Assembly: GCA_051867925.1 (NCBI GenBank)
Contig: JBJDZI010000040.1
Location: 1-16,974 of the forward strand
Reading direction: 5' to 3'
From: CAKSQF01 sp051867925
GTDB lineage: Bacteria > Bacillota > Clostridia > Oscillospirales > CAG-272
DNA length: 16,974 bases
The translations under genes and the position numbers were made by a program. Positions 7,167-14,694 of the stretch are shown in pieces. The notes under the pieces are model-generated. The model had not been told where the DNA came from. It searched no databases and saw nothing but the letters and a program-made list of their open reading frames with translations. Positions within the stretch are counted from its first letter, which is position 1. Each line of letters begins with the position of its first letter.

Positions 7167-8372
7167 TTAGGCTGCTCCGAAGATGGAGAGCAGTACGCCT
7201 GCGGCAACGGCAGAGCCAATGACGCCGGCAACATTGGGGCCCATTGCGTGCATCAGAAGGAAGTTGGAAGGATCCGCCTTCTGTCCCTCAATCTGGGATA
7301 CGCGCGCCGCCATAGGAACAGCGGATACGCCCGCAGAACCGATGAGGGGGTTGACCTTTCCGCCGGTGACCACGTTCATCACCTTCGCGGTGATCAGACC
7401 GCCGCAGGTGGAAATGAGGAATGCCGTCAGACCCAGCAGAATGATGAAGATGGTCTCCCATTTCAGGAATTTTTCTGCCGAAGCAGTCGCACCGACCGAA
7501 ATGCCCAAAAAGATCGTAACCACGTTGATCATACCGTTCTGCGCGGTCTTGGAGAGGCGATCGGTCACGCCGCAGACGTTCAGCAGATTACCGAACATCA
7601 GACAGCCGATCAGCGGTGCGGCGGTGGGAACCACCAAGGTCACTACGGCGGTAACCAAAATGGGGAAGACGATCTTCTCGGTTCTGGATACTTTGCGGAG
7701 CTCAGGCATATGTATGGTGCGTTCCTTTTGGGTAGTCAGAAGCTTCATAAAGGGAGGCTGGATCATGGGGATCAGCGCCATATAGCTGTACGCGGCAATG
7801 GCAATGGCACCAAGGAGATGGGGTGCCAGCGTTTTAGTCACCAGAATTGCCGTGGGACCGTCTGCGCCGCCGATGATACCGATGGAAGCTGCTTCTTCGG
7901 GAGAAAAGCCCAACAGCAGTGCGCCCGAATAGGCGACGAATACGCCCAGCTGGGCGCCTGCACCGATGAGAAGATACTTGGGGTTGGCGATCAGCGGAGT
8001 AAAGTCGGTCATTGCACCGATGCCGATGAAGATCAGCGAGGGATAAATACCGGTTTTAACACCGATGTACAGGAAGTCGACCAGACCGCCTTCCTCGATC
8101 ACCTGCTGAATGTTCCAATGCGCACCCGTGTCGTTGATAAACAGATCCATATGGAACAGATTTGCACCGGGCAGGTTGGCAAGGAGCATACCGGTTGCGA
8201 TGGGAATCAGGAGCAGCGGTTCGAACTTTTTCACGATCGCGAGATAATAAAGCACGATCACGATGGCGTACATTGCAACGTACTTCAGCACGTCGATGCC
8301 GCCCATCTGCTTCATGAACTGACCGATGCCGGTAGACTCCAGAAAGTTGATAATTGTTTCGGTAAGATTCAT
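7167..8372 (-). CDS. oadB: Na+-translocating decarboxylase beta subunit
   Basis: A 401-residue integral membrane protein of the OadB/GcdB/MmdB family, which decarboxylates carboxybiotin and uses the energy to export Na+. Hydrophobic helices run through the whole length. The family signature IGIIGGADGPTAI (about residues 164-176) contains the Asp implicated in Na+ and proton binding. The C-terminal segment GSAGVSAVPMAARVSQ...NFLLMHAMGPNVAGVIGSAVAAG is also typical. Start ATG at 8372 has an AAAGG site about 8 nt upstream. It sits between the biotin carrier and the pyruvate-type carboxyltransferase, which ties the pump to both. Which CoA or keto acid feeds it is not decided by this subunit. Confidence 0.95.
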   Translation of the reverse strand: MNLTETIINFLESTGIGQFMKQMGGIDVLKYVAMYAIVIVLYYLAIVKKFEPLLLIPIATGMLLANLPGANLFHMDLFINDTGAHWNIQQVIEEGGLVDFLYIGVKTGIYPSLIFIGIGAMTDFTPLIANPKYLLIGAGAQLGVFVAYSGALLLGFSPEEAASIGIIGGADGPTAILVTKTLAPHLLGAIAIAAYSYMALIPMIQPPFMKLLTTQKERTIHMPELRKVSRTEKIVFPILVTAVVTLVVPTAAPLIGCLMFGNLLNVCGVTDRLSKTAQNGMINVVTIFLGISVGATASAEKFLKWETIFIILLGLTAFLISTCGGLITAKVMNVVTGGKVNPLIGSAGVSAVPMAARVSQIEGQKADPSNFLLMHAMGPNVAGVIGSAVAAGVLLSIFGAA

Positions 8373-8404
8373 ACGTCAGCCTTTCGTTTCTGAACGCAAT
8401 GCGA

Positions 8405-8782
8405 TCAATTGAGGGAAACGAGCAGATCGTCAGCGCTGACGGTAGAGCCCTTGCTGACATTGACGGTGGCAATGACGCCGTCCTGGGGAGCGAAGATTTC
8501 GTTCTCCATCTTCATGGCTTCCAGAATGGCTACGATATCGCCCTTCTTGACGGGGGCACCTACGGATACCTTTACGTCCAGGATAGTGCCGGGCATGGGA
8601 GCCTTGATGGCGACTGCGCCGGTAGCGGCGGGAGCAGGAGCGGCAGCTTTGGGAGCGGCGGCAGGAGCGGGAGCAGCCTTAGGAGCGGCTACGGGAGCGG
8701 GGGCGGAAGCGGCAAGAGCGGCAACCTCTTCCACTTCAACTTCATATACGGCACCGTTGACGGTAACATTGAATTTTCTCAT
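8405..8782 (-). CDS. Biotin carboxyl carrier protein (GcdC/MmdC/1.3S-like)
   Basis: A 125-residue biotin carrier. A short N-terminal beta segment (MRKFNVTVNGAVYEVEVEEV) leads to a flexible Ala/Pro-rich linker at about residues 21-55, then a biotinyl-lipoyl domain with EAMKMEN. Lys91 is the predicted biotinylation site. The swinging linker is typical of carriers that shuttle CO2 between a carboxyltransferase and the OadB membrane pump, or between two carboxyltransferases. AAGGAA lies 6 nt upstream of the ATG. It is the only biotin carrier in the operon and must serve both carboxyltransferases if they work together. Confidence 0.94.
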   Translation of the reverse strand: MRKFNVTVNGAVYEVEVEEVAALAASAPAPVAAPKAAPAPAAAPKAAAPAPAATGAVAIKAPMPGTILDVKVSVGAPVKKGDIVAILEAMKMENEIFAPQDGVIATVNVSKGSTVSADDLLVSLN

Positions 8783-8818
8783 GATAAATTCCTTTCTTTC
8801 GACGAATGCGAACTAAGC

Positions 8819-9247
8819 TCAGTTTTGATTCCAGTGAGCGGCAGTGCCCACTTTCTTGAAGGATACGACTCTGAAGCCGTTGACGGTGGGGGCTTTGGTG
8901 CCCTGCGCTTCCAGATACACTGCCAGTGCAGCGGTAATGGCGGCGACGATGGCATCATCGCTCATGGCAGGCGTGCTCTCTACTGCGGGAGCAGGTGCTG
9001 CCTGTACCGTAGCAACCGAAGGCTGCATTGCAGGAGCGGGAGTCTTTTGGGCAGGAGCAGGAGCGGGTTTCGCGGCTGGCTTTTTCGCCTTGCTTTTACT
9101 GCCGAAGATCTTTCCGAACAGTTCCAGAATGATCCAGAGCAGAGCCAGTACGGAAAATACCACGGCTACGCCCAGCAGGACACCGATCCCCATATAATTC
9201 AGCCGATCGCCCCATGAGAGGCTATCGGACAAAAGATTCAGATACAT
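8819..9247 (-). CDS. OadG/MmdD-like membrane anchor subunit
   Basis: A 142-residue small subunit of the oxaloacetate decarboxylase gamma / methylmalonyl-CoA decarboxylase delta type, which holds the carboxyltransferase to the membrane pump. One N-terminal membrane helix (about residues 18-45, MGIGVLLGVAVVFSVLALLWIILELFG) is followed by a Lys-rich patch and an Ala/Pro linker. A short C-terminal domain with SDDAIVAAITAALAVYLEAQG and the ending RVVSFKKVGTAAHWNQN completes it. The SD sequence GAGGAGG is 6 nt before the ATG and partly overlaps the end of the preceding carboxyltransferase gene region, indicating one transcript. Confidence 0.85.
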   Translation of the reverse strand: MYLNLLSDSLSWGDRLNYMGIGVLLGVAVVFSVLALLWIILELFGKIFGSKSKAKKPAAKPAPAPAQKTPAPAMQPSVATVQAAPAPAVESTPAMSDDAIVAAITAALAVYLEAQGTKAPTVNGFRVVSFKKVGTAAHWNQN

Positions 9248-9258
9248 GGTTCGCCTCC

Positions 9259-10653
9259 TCAGAAGGGCAGCTTGGAGTGCTTGCGGCGAATATCGCCCTC
9301 AGCCTTGGACCAAAGCATCATGCAAGCGGAAATGATCCGCGCGCGAAGCTCTTCGGGAGCGATTACATCGTCCACCTCACCTGCACGAGCCGCCGCCTCA
9401 GCAGACGCTACGTCGGTAAGCCAAGCCTTTTTCTTTTCTGCACGGAGTGCCACGGGATCTGCAGACGCTTTGATCTCGTCGCCGTACAGAAACTGAACTG
9501 CCGCGTCGGGTTCCATCACCGAGATCTCGGCAGTAGACAGTGCCAGCGCTACGTCAGCACCCACGGAACGGGAGCCCAACAGAGTGAATGCGGCACCGTA
9601 AGCCTTGCCTACAACTGCGGTCACCTTCGCGCAAGTGGCACCTGCATATGCGGTGGCAAGCCGTGCGTATTCGGGCGCATCGGGAGCGGCTTCGGCATCT
9701 ACGGTGGCATCAATACCGGTGGTATTGACCAGAGTAACGACGGGAATGGAGAAATTATCGCAGAACGTAATGAACTGCGCGATCTTGCGGGCGGCTTTGG
9801 GAGTCAGAGCGGCACCTGCATCGTTTGCAATGATACCTGCGGTCATGGAACCGAGGGATGCCAGCGCAACGGCAACTTCGGGTGCGCAAGTCTCCTTCAG
9901 CAGAGTGTAGGTCCCGTTGTCGCAAACGGCGTTCAGCAGAGCCTTGGCATCTTTTGCAGATGCAACCTCGGGGGTAGCACGGCACAGATCGTCGCCTGCT
10001 TCGATATAAGCAAGTCCCTGACGGTTGTTCTGGGGGATCATTGCCACCAGCGCTCTTGCCTTGGCAATAGCGGTGTCAGAGTCGGGGCATACCACGTCGA
10101 TGACACCGTTCTTGGCGGCAGTTGCCACGGTACCTGCATCGGCGATCCCCGCGTTTTTCTGTACGTTAGGAGGGCAGATGTAGTATGATGCGCTCTTGGA
10201 AGCGATCACCAGATCAAACATGGAAGCGGCGGTGGCAGACAGACCTGCGCAAACACCGTCAATCACGGCAATCTGAGGTACGACACCCGAAATTTCGCTG
10301 ATTTTCTTCATCATCGTGCCGAATGCTGCCAACGCCGCGGCACCTTCTTCAATTTTCGCACCTGCGGAAGCGAATACGCCCACTACGGGAGCACCGCACT
10401 TCTTCGCCTGTTCGTACAGGTCGCAGATCTTTCTGGATTCCATTACACCGAGTGCGCCCTTGTTGCGATCAAAGTCCTGCGCAAAAGCAAAGGTGAGTGC
10501 GCCGTCCACGGCGCCGTAGCCGCATACGACATTCGCATAAGCCTTGTCGCTGAGATATGCGCCCAGTTCTACGAAGGTGCCTTCGTCGAACAGCAGGTTC
10601 AGTTTCTCATACGCCATGCCCGTGCGGGTCAGCGGACCGATCTGATTATTCAT
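9259..10653 (-). CDS. Acyl-CoA-type carboxyltransferase (MmdA / transcarboxylase 12S-like), short divergent form
   Basis: A 464-residue crotonase-fold carboxyltransferase of the AccD/PccB/MmdA group, which moves carboxyl groups between a CoA ester and biotin. The N-terminal half shows FASAGAKIEEG in place of the usual SGGARIQEG, and VIDGVCAGLSATAASMFD in place of GPCAGGAVYSPALTD. The C-terminal half has LVNTTGID instead of the DVPGFLPG loop and KVTAVVGKAYGAAF instead of TRKAYGGAY. It is shorter than the ~510-residue norm. The start is set at ATG 10653, which has AAGGAG 6 nt upstream; the frame stays open to 10716 without such a site. It is the first gene of the operon. Probable substrates are methylmalonyl-CoA or a related acyl-CoA, but the divergence leaves this open. 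Confidence 0.85.
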   Translation of the reverse strand: MNNQIGPLTRTGMAYEKLNLLFDEGTFVELGAYLSDKAYANVVCGYGAVDGALTFAFAQDFDRNKGALGVMESRKICDLYEQAKKCGAPVVGVFASAGAKIEEGAAALAAFGTMMKKISEISGVVPQIAVIDGVCAGLSATAASMFDLVIASKSASYYICPPNVQKNAGIADAGTVATAAKNGVIDVVCPDSDTAIAKARALVAMIPQNNRQGLAYIEAGDDLCRATPEVASAKDAKALLNAVCDNGTYTLLKETCAPEVAVALASLGSMTAGIIANDAGAALTPKAARKIAQFITFCDNFSIPVVTLVNTTGIDATVDAEAAPDAPEYARLATAYAGATCAKVTAVVGKAYGAAFTLLGSRSVGADVALALSTAEISVMEPDAAVQFLYGDEIKASADPVALRAEKKKAWLTDVASAEAAARAGEVDDVIAPEELRARIISACMMLWSKAEGDIRRKHSKLPF

Positions 10654-10670
10654 ATTGTTCTCCTTCTCTC

Positions 10671-10700
10671 GACAGCCTGCTTGGTTTGCCGTCCGCTGTC
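10671..10700 (-). promoter_or_regulatory. Inverted repeat in the biotin operon leader
   Basis: GACAGC (10671-10676) and GCTGTC (10695-10700) form a 6-bp stem in the ~100-nt leader, ending about 6 nt before the AAGGAG site of the first gene. It could be an operator or translational control element. No known riboswitch pattern was recognised. Confidence 0.3.
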
Positions 10701-10761
10701 GTAAAACGGCGTTCACGGAGGCTTTGGTGATAAATCAACCTTATCCCCCAGTTTATCTTTT

Positions 10762-10790
10762 ATTATACAATATCCGAATCGTTTTTGCAA
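10762..10790 (-). promoter_or_regulatory. Sigma-A promoter of the biotin operon
   Basis: Minus-strand TTGCAA (10790-10785), a 17-bp spacer and a perfect TATAAT (10767-10762). The predicted start gives a leader of about 100 nt before the first carboxyltransferase ATG. Confidence 0.82.
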
Positions 10791-10802
10791 GTATCTGACA
10801 AT

Positions 10803-10828
10803 AAAAAAAACAAAATCTTGCTGATTTT
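10803..10828 (-). terminator. AT-rich terminator after the MBL hydrolase
   Basis: Short stem AAAATC/GATTTT (10812-10817, 10823-10828), followed on the minus strand by G and then eight T. It lies just after the stop of the metallo-beta-lactamase gene and upstream of the biotin operon promoter. The stem is weak, but the U-tract is long. Confidence 0.55.
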
Positions 10829-10839
10829 TTCTTTTTGCC

Positions 10840-11667
10840 TTACGGAACGTAGCGCGTCAGAACCGTTCCGTCACAAAGGAAAATCAGCGTTCCCGACTGA
10901 TCAGTGCGGTAGATCATACAACCCAGCGTACGCAGACTGCCAAGCGTTTGGGGCGATGGATGTCCGAAACTGTTGTCCTTCGATGCAGAGATCACCGCCA
11001 CCTCGGGGCAGACTGCCGCCAGAAACGACTCCGTTGAGGAGGTGGCAGAGCCGTGATGGGCAACCTTCAGCAGATCCACATTCAGCAACGAGGGCGTTTC
11101 CGCCAGCAGCAGTTCCTCCTCTTGGGCTTCCGCATCGCCGGTAAACAGAAATGAGCGCACGCCGTAATCAATCCGCAGGATCAGACTGCGGTTCTCGCAG
11201 CCCTCCTCTGAAAGCGGACCGAGGACGGAAAAGCACACCGCTCCGATGGAGAAGGTGTCCCCTGCGATCATCTCCCGCATCGGGAGCGTACAATCGGCGG
11301 GTGCCTCTCCCGCATACAACACCCCGCCCACGGGCATGGCATCTGCGATCACGGGCAGTCCGCCTGCGTGGTCGTCATGGTTGTGGGAGAGGATCACCAG
11401 ATCCAGCGCGCTCACGTTCCACTTGGCAAGATGAGAAAGGACCGCTTCCACGCTCTCCTCTGTGCCGGTGTCTATCATGATCCGCTCACCGGTGGGCAGG
11501 ATCAGCAGAGCCGCATCTCCCTGCCCCACATCAATAAAGTGAAGTTGGAGCTTTCCGTCCACCGTATTCCGGCGGGCGGCGGTCTGCCACGCCCAAAGTC
11601 CCGCACCGCCTGCCAGAATGAGGAGCGCAAGAACGATGGGAAAAACTATTCGAAAGATCTTTTTCAT
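10840..11667 (-). CDS. ComEC-like metallo-beta-lactamase hydrolase, membrane-anchored
   Basis: About 275 residues. An N-terminal hydrophobic segment (KKIFRIVFPIVLALLILAGGAGLWAW) acts as anchor or signal peptide, followed by a metallo-beta-lactamase domain like the C-terminal domain of ComEC/Rec2. Markers are LHFIDVGQGDAALLILPTGERIMIDTG, the metal motif SHNHDDHAGG, FTGDAEAQEE, and LLKVAHHGSATSSTESF. Stand-alone versions occur widely in Firmicutes; ComEC-type domains act as nucleases on DNA or on nucleotides outside the membrane, but the substrate here is unknown. The ATG at 11667 is preferred; a TTG at 11679 falls inside the U-tract of the upstream terminator. No clear Shine-Dalgarno site precedes either, so expression may be low. 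Confidence 0.86.
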   Translation of the reverse strand: MKKIFRIVFPIVLALLILAGGAGLWAWQTAARRNTVDGKLQLHFIDVGQGDAALLILPTGERIMIDTGTEESVEAVLSHLAKWNVSALDLVILSHNHDDHAGGLPVIADAMPVGGVLYAGEAPADCTLPMREMIAGDTFSIGAVCFSVLGPLSEEGCENRSLILRIDYGVRSFLFTGDAEAQEEELLLAETPSLLNVDLLKVAHHGSATSSTESFLAAVCPEVAVISASKDNSFGHPSPQTLGSLRTLGCMIYRTDQSGTLIFLCDGTVLTRYVP

Positions 11668-11677
11668 GATCAAAGCC

Positions 11678-11704
11678 AAAAGGACACCGAGGGTGTCGGT
11701 GTCC
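11678..11704 (-). terminator. Terminator after the transketolase genes
   Basis: Perfect 9-bp stem GGACACCGA/TCGGTGTCC (11682-11690, 11696-11704) with a 5-nt loop, followed by TTTT on the minus strand. It lies 12 bp past the tktC stop and only about 10 bp before the MBL hydrolase start. Confidence 0.75.
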
Positions 11705-11716
11705 GATACGGTGTCC

Positions 11717-12661
11717 TTATTTCTTCATTGCGATGGCTTCTTTAGCCTTGCGGACGATATTTTCAGCGGTGAGACCGTAGTATTCCAGCAGAGCAGGAAC
11801 TTTGCCGGATCTGCCGAACTGATCCTCCACGCCTACACGACGCATGGGAACGGGCAGATTTTCGCACAGCACTTCTGCTACGGCAGAACCAAGACCGCCG
11901 ATGATGTTATGCTCCTCAGCAGTGACCACTGCACCGGTCTTTGCGGCAGATGCCAAGAGCAGATCGCGATCAATGGGCTTGATGGTGCAGATGTCGATGA
12001 CCTCTGCAGAGATGCCTTCGCCTGCCAGCAGCTTTTTCGCCGCCAGTGCCGCTTCCAGCAGGATGCCGGTTGCCACGATGGTCACATCGGAGCCTTGGCA
12101 AAGGATCTGTCCCTTGCCGATCTCGAAGCGGAAGGTATTGGCGTCGAACAGCACCGGTACAGGTGCGCGACCGAATCGCATATACACAGGACCCTTGTGG
12201 GCGGCGGCGGCACGGAGAGCGGCTTTCGCCTCTACGTCATCACCGGGATTGAGTACCACCATGTTGGGGATGGTGCGCATGATACCCATGTCCTCCAGAC
12301 ATTGGTGGGTTGCGCCGTCCTCGCCTACGGTAATGCCTGCGTGGGTTGCGCAGATCTTCACGTTCAGTTTGGGGTAAGCCACTGCATTGCGCACCTGATC
12401 GAATGCTCTGCCCGATGCGAACATTGCAAAAGAGGAGCAGAAGGGGATCTTTCCGCAGGTAGCCAGACCGGCGGCAACAGCCACCATGTTCTGCTCTGCG
12501 ATACCGCAGTCGAAGAAGCGGTCGGGATATGCTTTCTTAAAGTAAACGGTTTTGGTAGACTCGGAAAGGTCGGCGTCCAGCACCACGATTTCGGGGTACT
12601 TTGCACCCAGCTCTACCAGTCCGTTGCCATAGCTTTCACGGGTTGCGATCTTCTCAGCCAT
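11717..12661 (-). CDS. tktC: Transketolase, C-terminal subunit
   Basis: A 314-residue polypeptide carrying the pyrimidine-binding and C-terminal domains of transketolase, the thiamine-diphosphate enzyme of the non-oxidative pentose phosphate pathway. The domain hallmarks are DADLSESTKT, DCGIAEQNMVAVAAGLA with the cofactor-activating Glu in AEQN, FAMFASGRAFDQVRN, and THAGITVGEDGATHQ. The C-terminal domain has TAEEHNIIGGLGSAVAE. It overlaps the N-terminal subunit gene by 8 bp (12654-12661), a sign of coupled synthesis of a heteromeric enzyme. The split form is common in Clostridia and many other bacteria. Some split TK-like pairs use other substrates, but nothing here suggests that. Confidence 0.94.
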   Translation of the reverse strand: MAEKIATRESYGNGLVELGAKYPEIVVLDADLSESTKTVYFKKAYPDRFFDCGIAEQNMVAVAAGLATCGKIPFCSSFAMFASGRAFDQVRNAVAYPKLNVKICATHAGITVGEDGATHQCLEDMGIMRTIPNMVVLNPGDDVEAKAALRAAAAHKGPVYMRFGRAPVPVLFDANTFRFEIGKGQILCQGSDVTIVATGILLEAALAAKKLLAGEGISAEVIDICTIKPIDRDLLLASAAKTGAVVTAEEHNIIGGLGSAVAEVLCENLPVPMRRVGVEDQFGRSGKVPALLEYYGLTAENIVRKAKEAIAMKK

Positions 12662-13487
12662 TGAGGGACACCTCCAATGCAGACAGTTCGTTCATGGCAA
12701 GCTCGTACTGCTCGGTCTTGGGAGCATTGCCGTGCCACTTGTAGTTGTTTTCCATGTAGGAGACGCCCTTGCCCTTTGCAGTCTTGCAAATGATTACGGT
12801 GGGCTGACCCTTCACGGTGCGCGCTTCGTTCAGCGCGGTTTCGATCTGTTCGAAATCGTGACCGTCGATGACGATGGCGTGCCAGCCGAAGGCTTCGAAT
12901 TTCTGATCAAACGGAGTAGGGTTCATGACGTCGGTAATATTACCGCCGATCTGCAGACCGTTGAAATCGATCATCGCTACCAAGTTGTCCAGTTTATAGT
13001 GAGCTGCCAGCATTGCGGCTTCCCAAACGGAGCCTTCCTGACATTCGCCGTCGCCGAGGACAGTATAAACGCGATACTTGCCGCGTCCTGCCAGCGCCAT
13101 ACCGCAAGCCGCAGAAATGCCCATGCCCAGCGAACCGGTTGACATATCCACACCGGGAACGCCCTTCATATCGGGGTGACCCTGAAAGATGCTGTCGATC
13201 TGACGGAAGGTTTCGATGCCCTTCACATCAAAGTAGCCTCTGAGTCCCAATGCCGCGTAGTACGCAGGGGAGCAATGTCCCTTGGACAGCACGAAGCGGT
13301 CGCGCATAGGATCGGTAGGGTTCTTGGGATCCACGTTCATTTCAGCAAAATACAGGTAAGTGATGATGTCAGCCAGAGAAAGAGAGCCGCCCGGATGACC
13401 GCTCTGTGCCTTGTAAACGGCAGTCAGCGCCCATTTGCGGACGTTCACGGCTGTTTTTTTCAGTTCTAACAATTTTTGAGAATCCAT
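12654..13487 (-). CDS. tktN: Transketolase, N-terminal subunit
   Basis: A 277-residue thiamine diphosphate-binding subunit. Motifs are SGHPGGSLSLADI, LSKGHCSPAYYAALGLRG, GSLGMGISAACGMA, and the ThDP/metal motif GDGECQEGSVWEAAMLAAHYKLDNLVAMIDFNGLQ. HGNAP near the C-terminus is also typical. The ATG at 13487 is chosen because GGAGG lies 5-6 nt upstream; the frame stays open to 13535 but through the leader. A near-perfect promoter precedes it. Together with tktC it makes a complete transketolase, linking fructose-6-phosphate and glyceraldehyde-3-phosphate to pentose phosphates. Confidence 0.94.
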   Translation of the reverse strand: MDSQKLLELKKTAVNVRKWALTAVYKAQSGHPGGSLSLADIITYLYFAEMNVDPKNPTDPMRDRFVLSKGHCSPAYYAALGLRGYFDVKGIETFRQIDSIFQGHPDMKGVPGVDMSTGSLGMGISAACGMALAGRGKYRVYTVLGDGECQEGSVWEAAMLAAHYKLDNLVAMIDFNGLQIGGNITDVMNPTPFDQKFEAFGWHAIVIDGHDFEQIETALNEARTVKGQPTVIICKTAKGKGVSYMENNYKWHGNAPKTEQYELAMNELSALEVSLNG

Positions 13488-13542
13488 GTTATCCTCCGGA
13501 TTTGTTGATGGATGGTAGTCGGCAAGTACCAACATACGCTAT

Positions 13543-13571
13543 ATTATAGTCTATTTTCCGCCGTTTGTCAA
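13543..13571 (-). promoter_or_regulatory. Consensus sigma-A promoter of the transketolase operon
   Basis: Minus-strand TTGACA (13571-13566), a 17-bp spacer and TATAAT (13548-13543): a full match to the sigma-A consensus. The leader of about 50 nt can pair TGTTGGTA with TACC...CAACA across its middle. Confidence 0.9.
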
Positions 13572-13681
13572 CAGATTCGACGATTTTTTTATCGTTTCCG
13601 AGATTTTTTATTTTCGATCGGCAGATGCGCCCGCCGTCTGCATTTTTGAAAAGATCACCGCGGGTATACCGATCGCTTCCA

Positions 13682-14209
13682 CTACGTCCGCTTGCGCTCT
13701 CTCAGCCGCACGAAAAATTTGTCCAGCAGAGCGCGGCACTTCTCCTCGCAGACGCCCGCCGTCACTTCCGGCGTGTGGGGGAATCCTGCCTCCCGCAGAT
13801 CGCAGAGTCCGCCCATACCGCCTGCTTTGGGATCGGCGGCACCGTAGACCACCCGCTTGATACGCGCCGACAGAATGGCACCCGTACACATGAGACATGG
13901 CTCCAGCGTAACGTAAAGTGTGGCTTTGTGGAGCCGCCAGCCGCCCAGCGCTTTGCAAGCCGCATCAATGGCGGACAGTTCCGCGTGACCCAGAGCGTTT
14001 TTGCCGCTCTCCCGCGTATTGTGGGCGCGGACGACAATGCCCTTCCCTTCCCAAACGAGGATCGCACCCACGGGAACTTCGTCCAGCGCAAGTGCCCTCT
14101 CCGCTTCTTCCAGCGCAAGAGTCATATACGCCGCATCCATCGCCCATTGCGCATCTGTGTCCGACAGAGCGGCGACGTTTTTCATTTCTTCCATCATATG
14201 ATCGTTCAA
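13682..14209 (-). CDS. tadA: tRNA-specific adenosine deaminase TadA
   Basis: A zinc deaminase that converts the wobble adenosine of tRNA-Arg(ACG) to inosine. Key motifs are EVPVGAILVWEGKGIVVRAHNTRE, the zinc/catalytic HAE in LGHAELSAIDAA, and PCLMC in TLEPCLMCTGAILSARIKRVVYGA, then DPKAGGMGGL. The C-terminal ~20 residues are basic. The start is best placed at TTG 14209, which follows AAAGGAG by 7 nt; the next ATG (14197) is too far from that site. A GTG further up (14239) lacks a site. Gene length (175 aa) is slightly above the usual because of the N-terminal extension. It is transcribed divergently from the small permease gene. Confidence 0.92.
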   Translation of the reverse strand: MNDHMMEEMKNVAALSDTDAQWAMDAAYMTLALEEAERALALDEVPVGAILVWEGKGIVVRAHNTRESGKNALGHAELSAIDAACKALGGWRLHKATLYVTLEPCLMCTGAILSARIKRVVYGAADPKAGGMGGLCDLREAGFPHTPEVTAGVCEEKCRALLDKFFVRLRERKRT

Positions 14210-14301
14210 ACAAATACTCCTTTGGGCGGCAGAAATCACCGCCGTATAGTTTGAGAGCGGCAGTTTATACTACATAGCGATCACACGAAAAGGAGACCGT
14301 T

Positions 14302-14694
14302 ATGAAACTGCTGTTCCACGCCATTCCCACACCCATTCTGCTCTTTCTGCTGGGAGCCGTCGGCTATCCTCTCATTGAGCTGGCATGGCGCGGGCGGACG
14401 CACTGGACCATGTCGCTGGCAGGCGGCATTTCCATGGTGCTGTTACTGCTGATCAGCCGCGCCGCCCTTCCTTTGCCCGTCCTGTGGATCTTGGGCGCGC
14501 TTGCCATCACCGCCGTAGAATTTGCAATCGGGTGCGTGGTGAATTTGGGGCTGGGCTGGAACATTTGGGATTATTCCATGCTCCCGATGAATCTGCTGGG
14601 GCAGATCTGTCTGCCCTTCACTGCGGTTTGGTTCATTCTCTCTATCCCCGCGGTTTCGCTCTGCCAGATCATTGAGCGGGCGTGGATGAGCTAA
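14302..14694 (+). CDS. CmpB-like putative ABC-transporter permease (PF06541 type)
   Basis: A 130-residue membrane protein on the plus strand with about four hydrophobic helices. The sequence GAVGYPLIELAWRGRTHWTMSLAGG and the ending WNIWDYSMLPMNLLGQICLPFTAVWFIL are characteristic of the small 'ABC-transporter type IV' / CmpB family common in Clostridia, which has no demonstrated transport substrate. AAGGAG lies 6 nt before the ATG. A TATACT at 14266-14271 could be its -10, but no good -35 is seen. Its stop codon overlaps that of the convergent CotH gene (14691-14694). The family name is a database label; I cannot say that it transports anything. Confidence 0.82.
   Translation: MKLLFHAIPTPILLFLLGAVGYPLIELAWRGRTHWTMSLAGGISMVLLLLISRAALPLPVLWILGALAITAVEFAIGCVVNLGLGWNIWDYSMLPMNLLGQICLPFTAVWFILSIPAVSLCQIIERAWMS

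Noticed and set aside
7164..8393. Plus-strand open frame of 409 codons
   Set aside because: Opposite strand of oadB, Cys/His/Gln-rich low-complexity product, no start signal.
11618..12664. Plus-strand open frame of 348 codons
   Set aside because: Antisense of tktC; product has no recognisable domain.
13616..13645. Terminator for tadA at the GCAGA/TCTGC inverted repeat
   Set aside because: The T-run lies on the plus-strand side, wrong for tadA, and the stem is only 5 bp.
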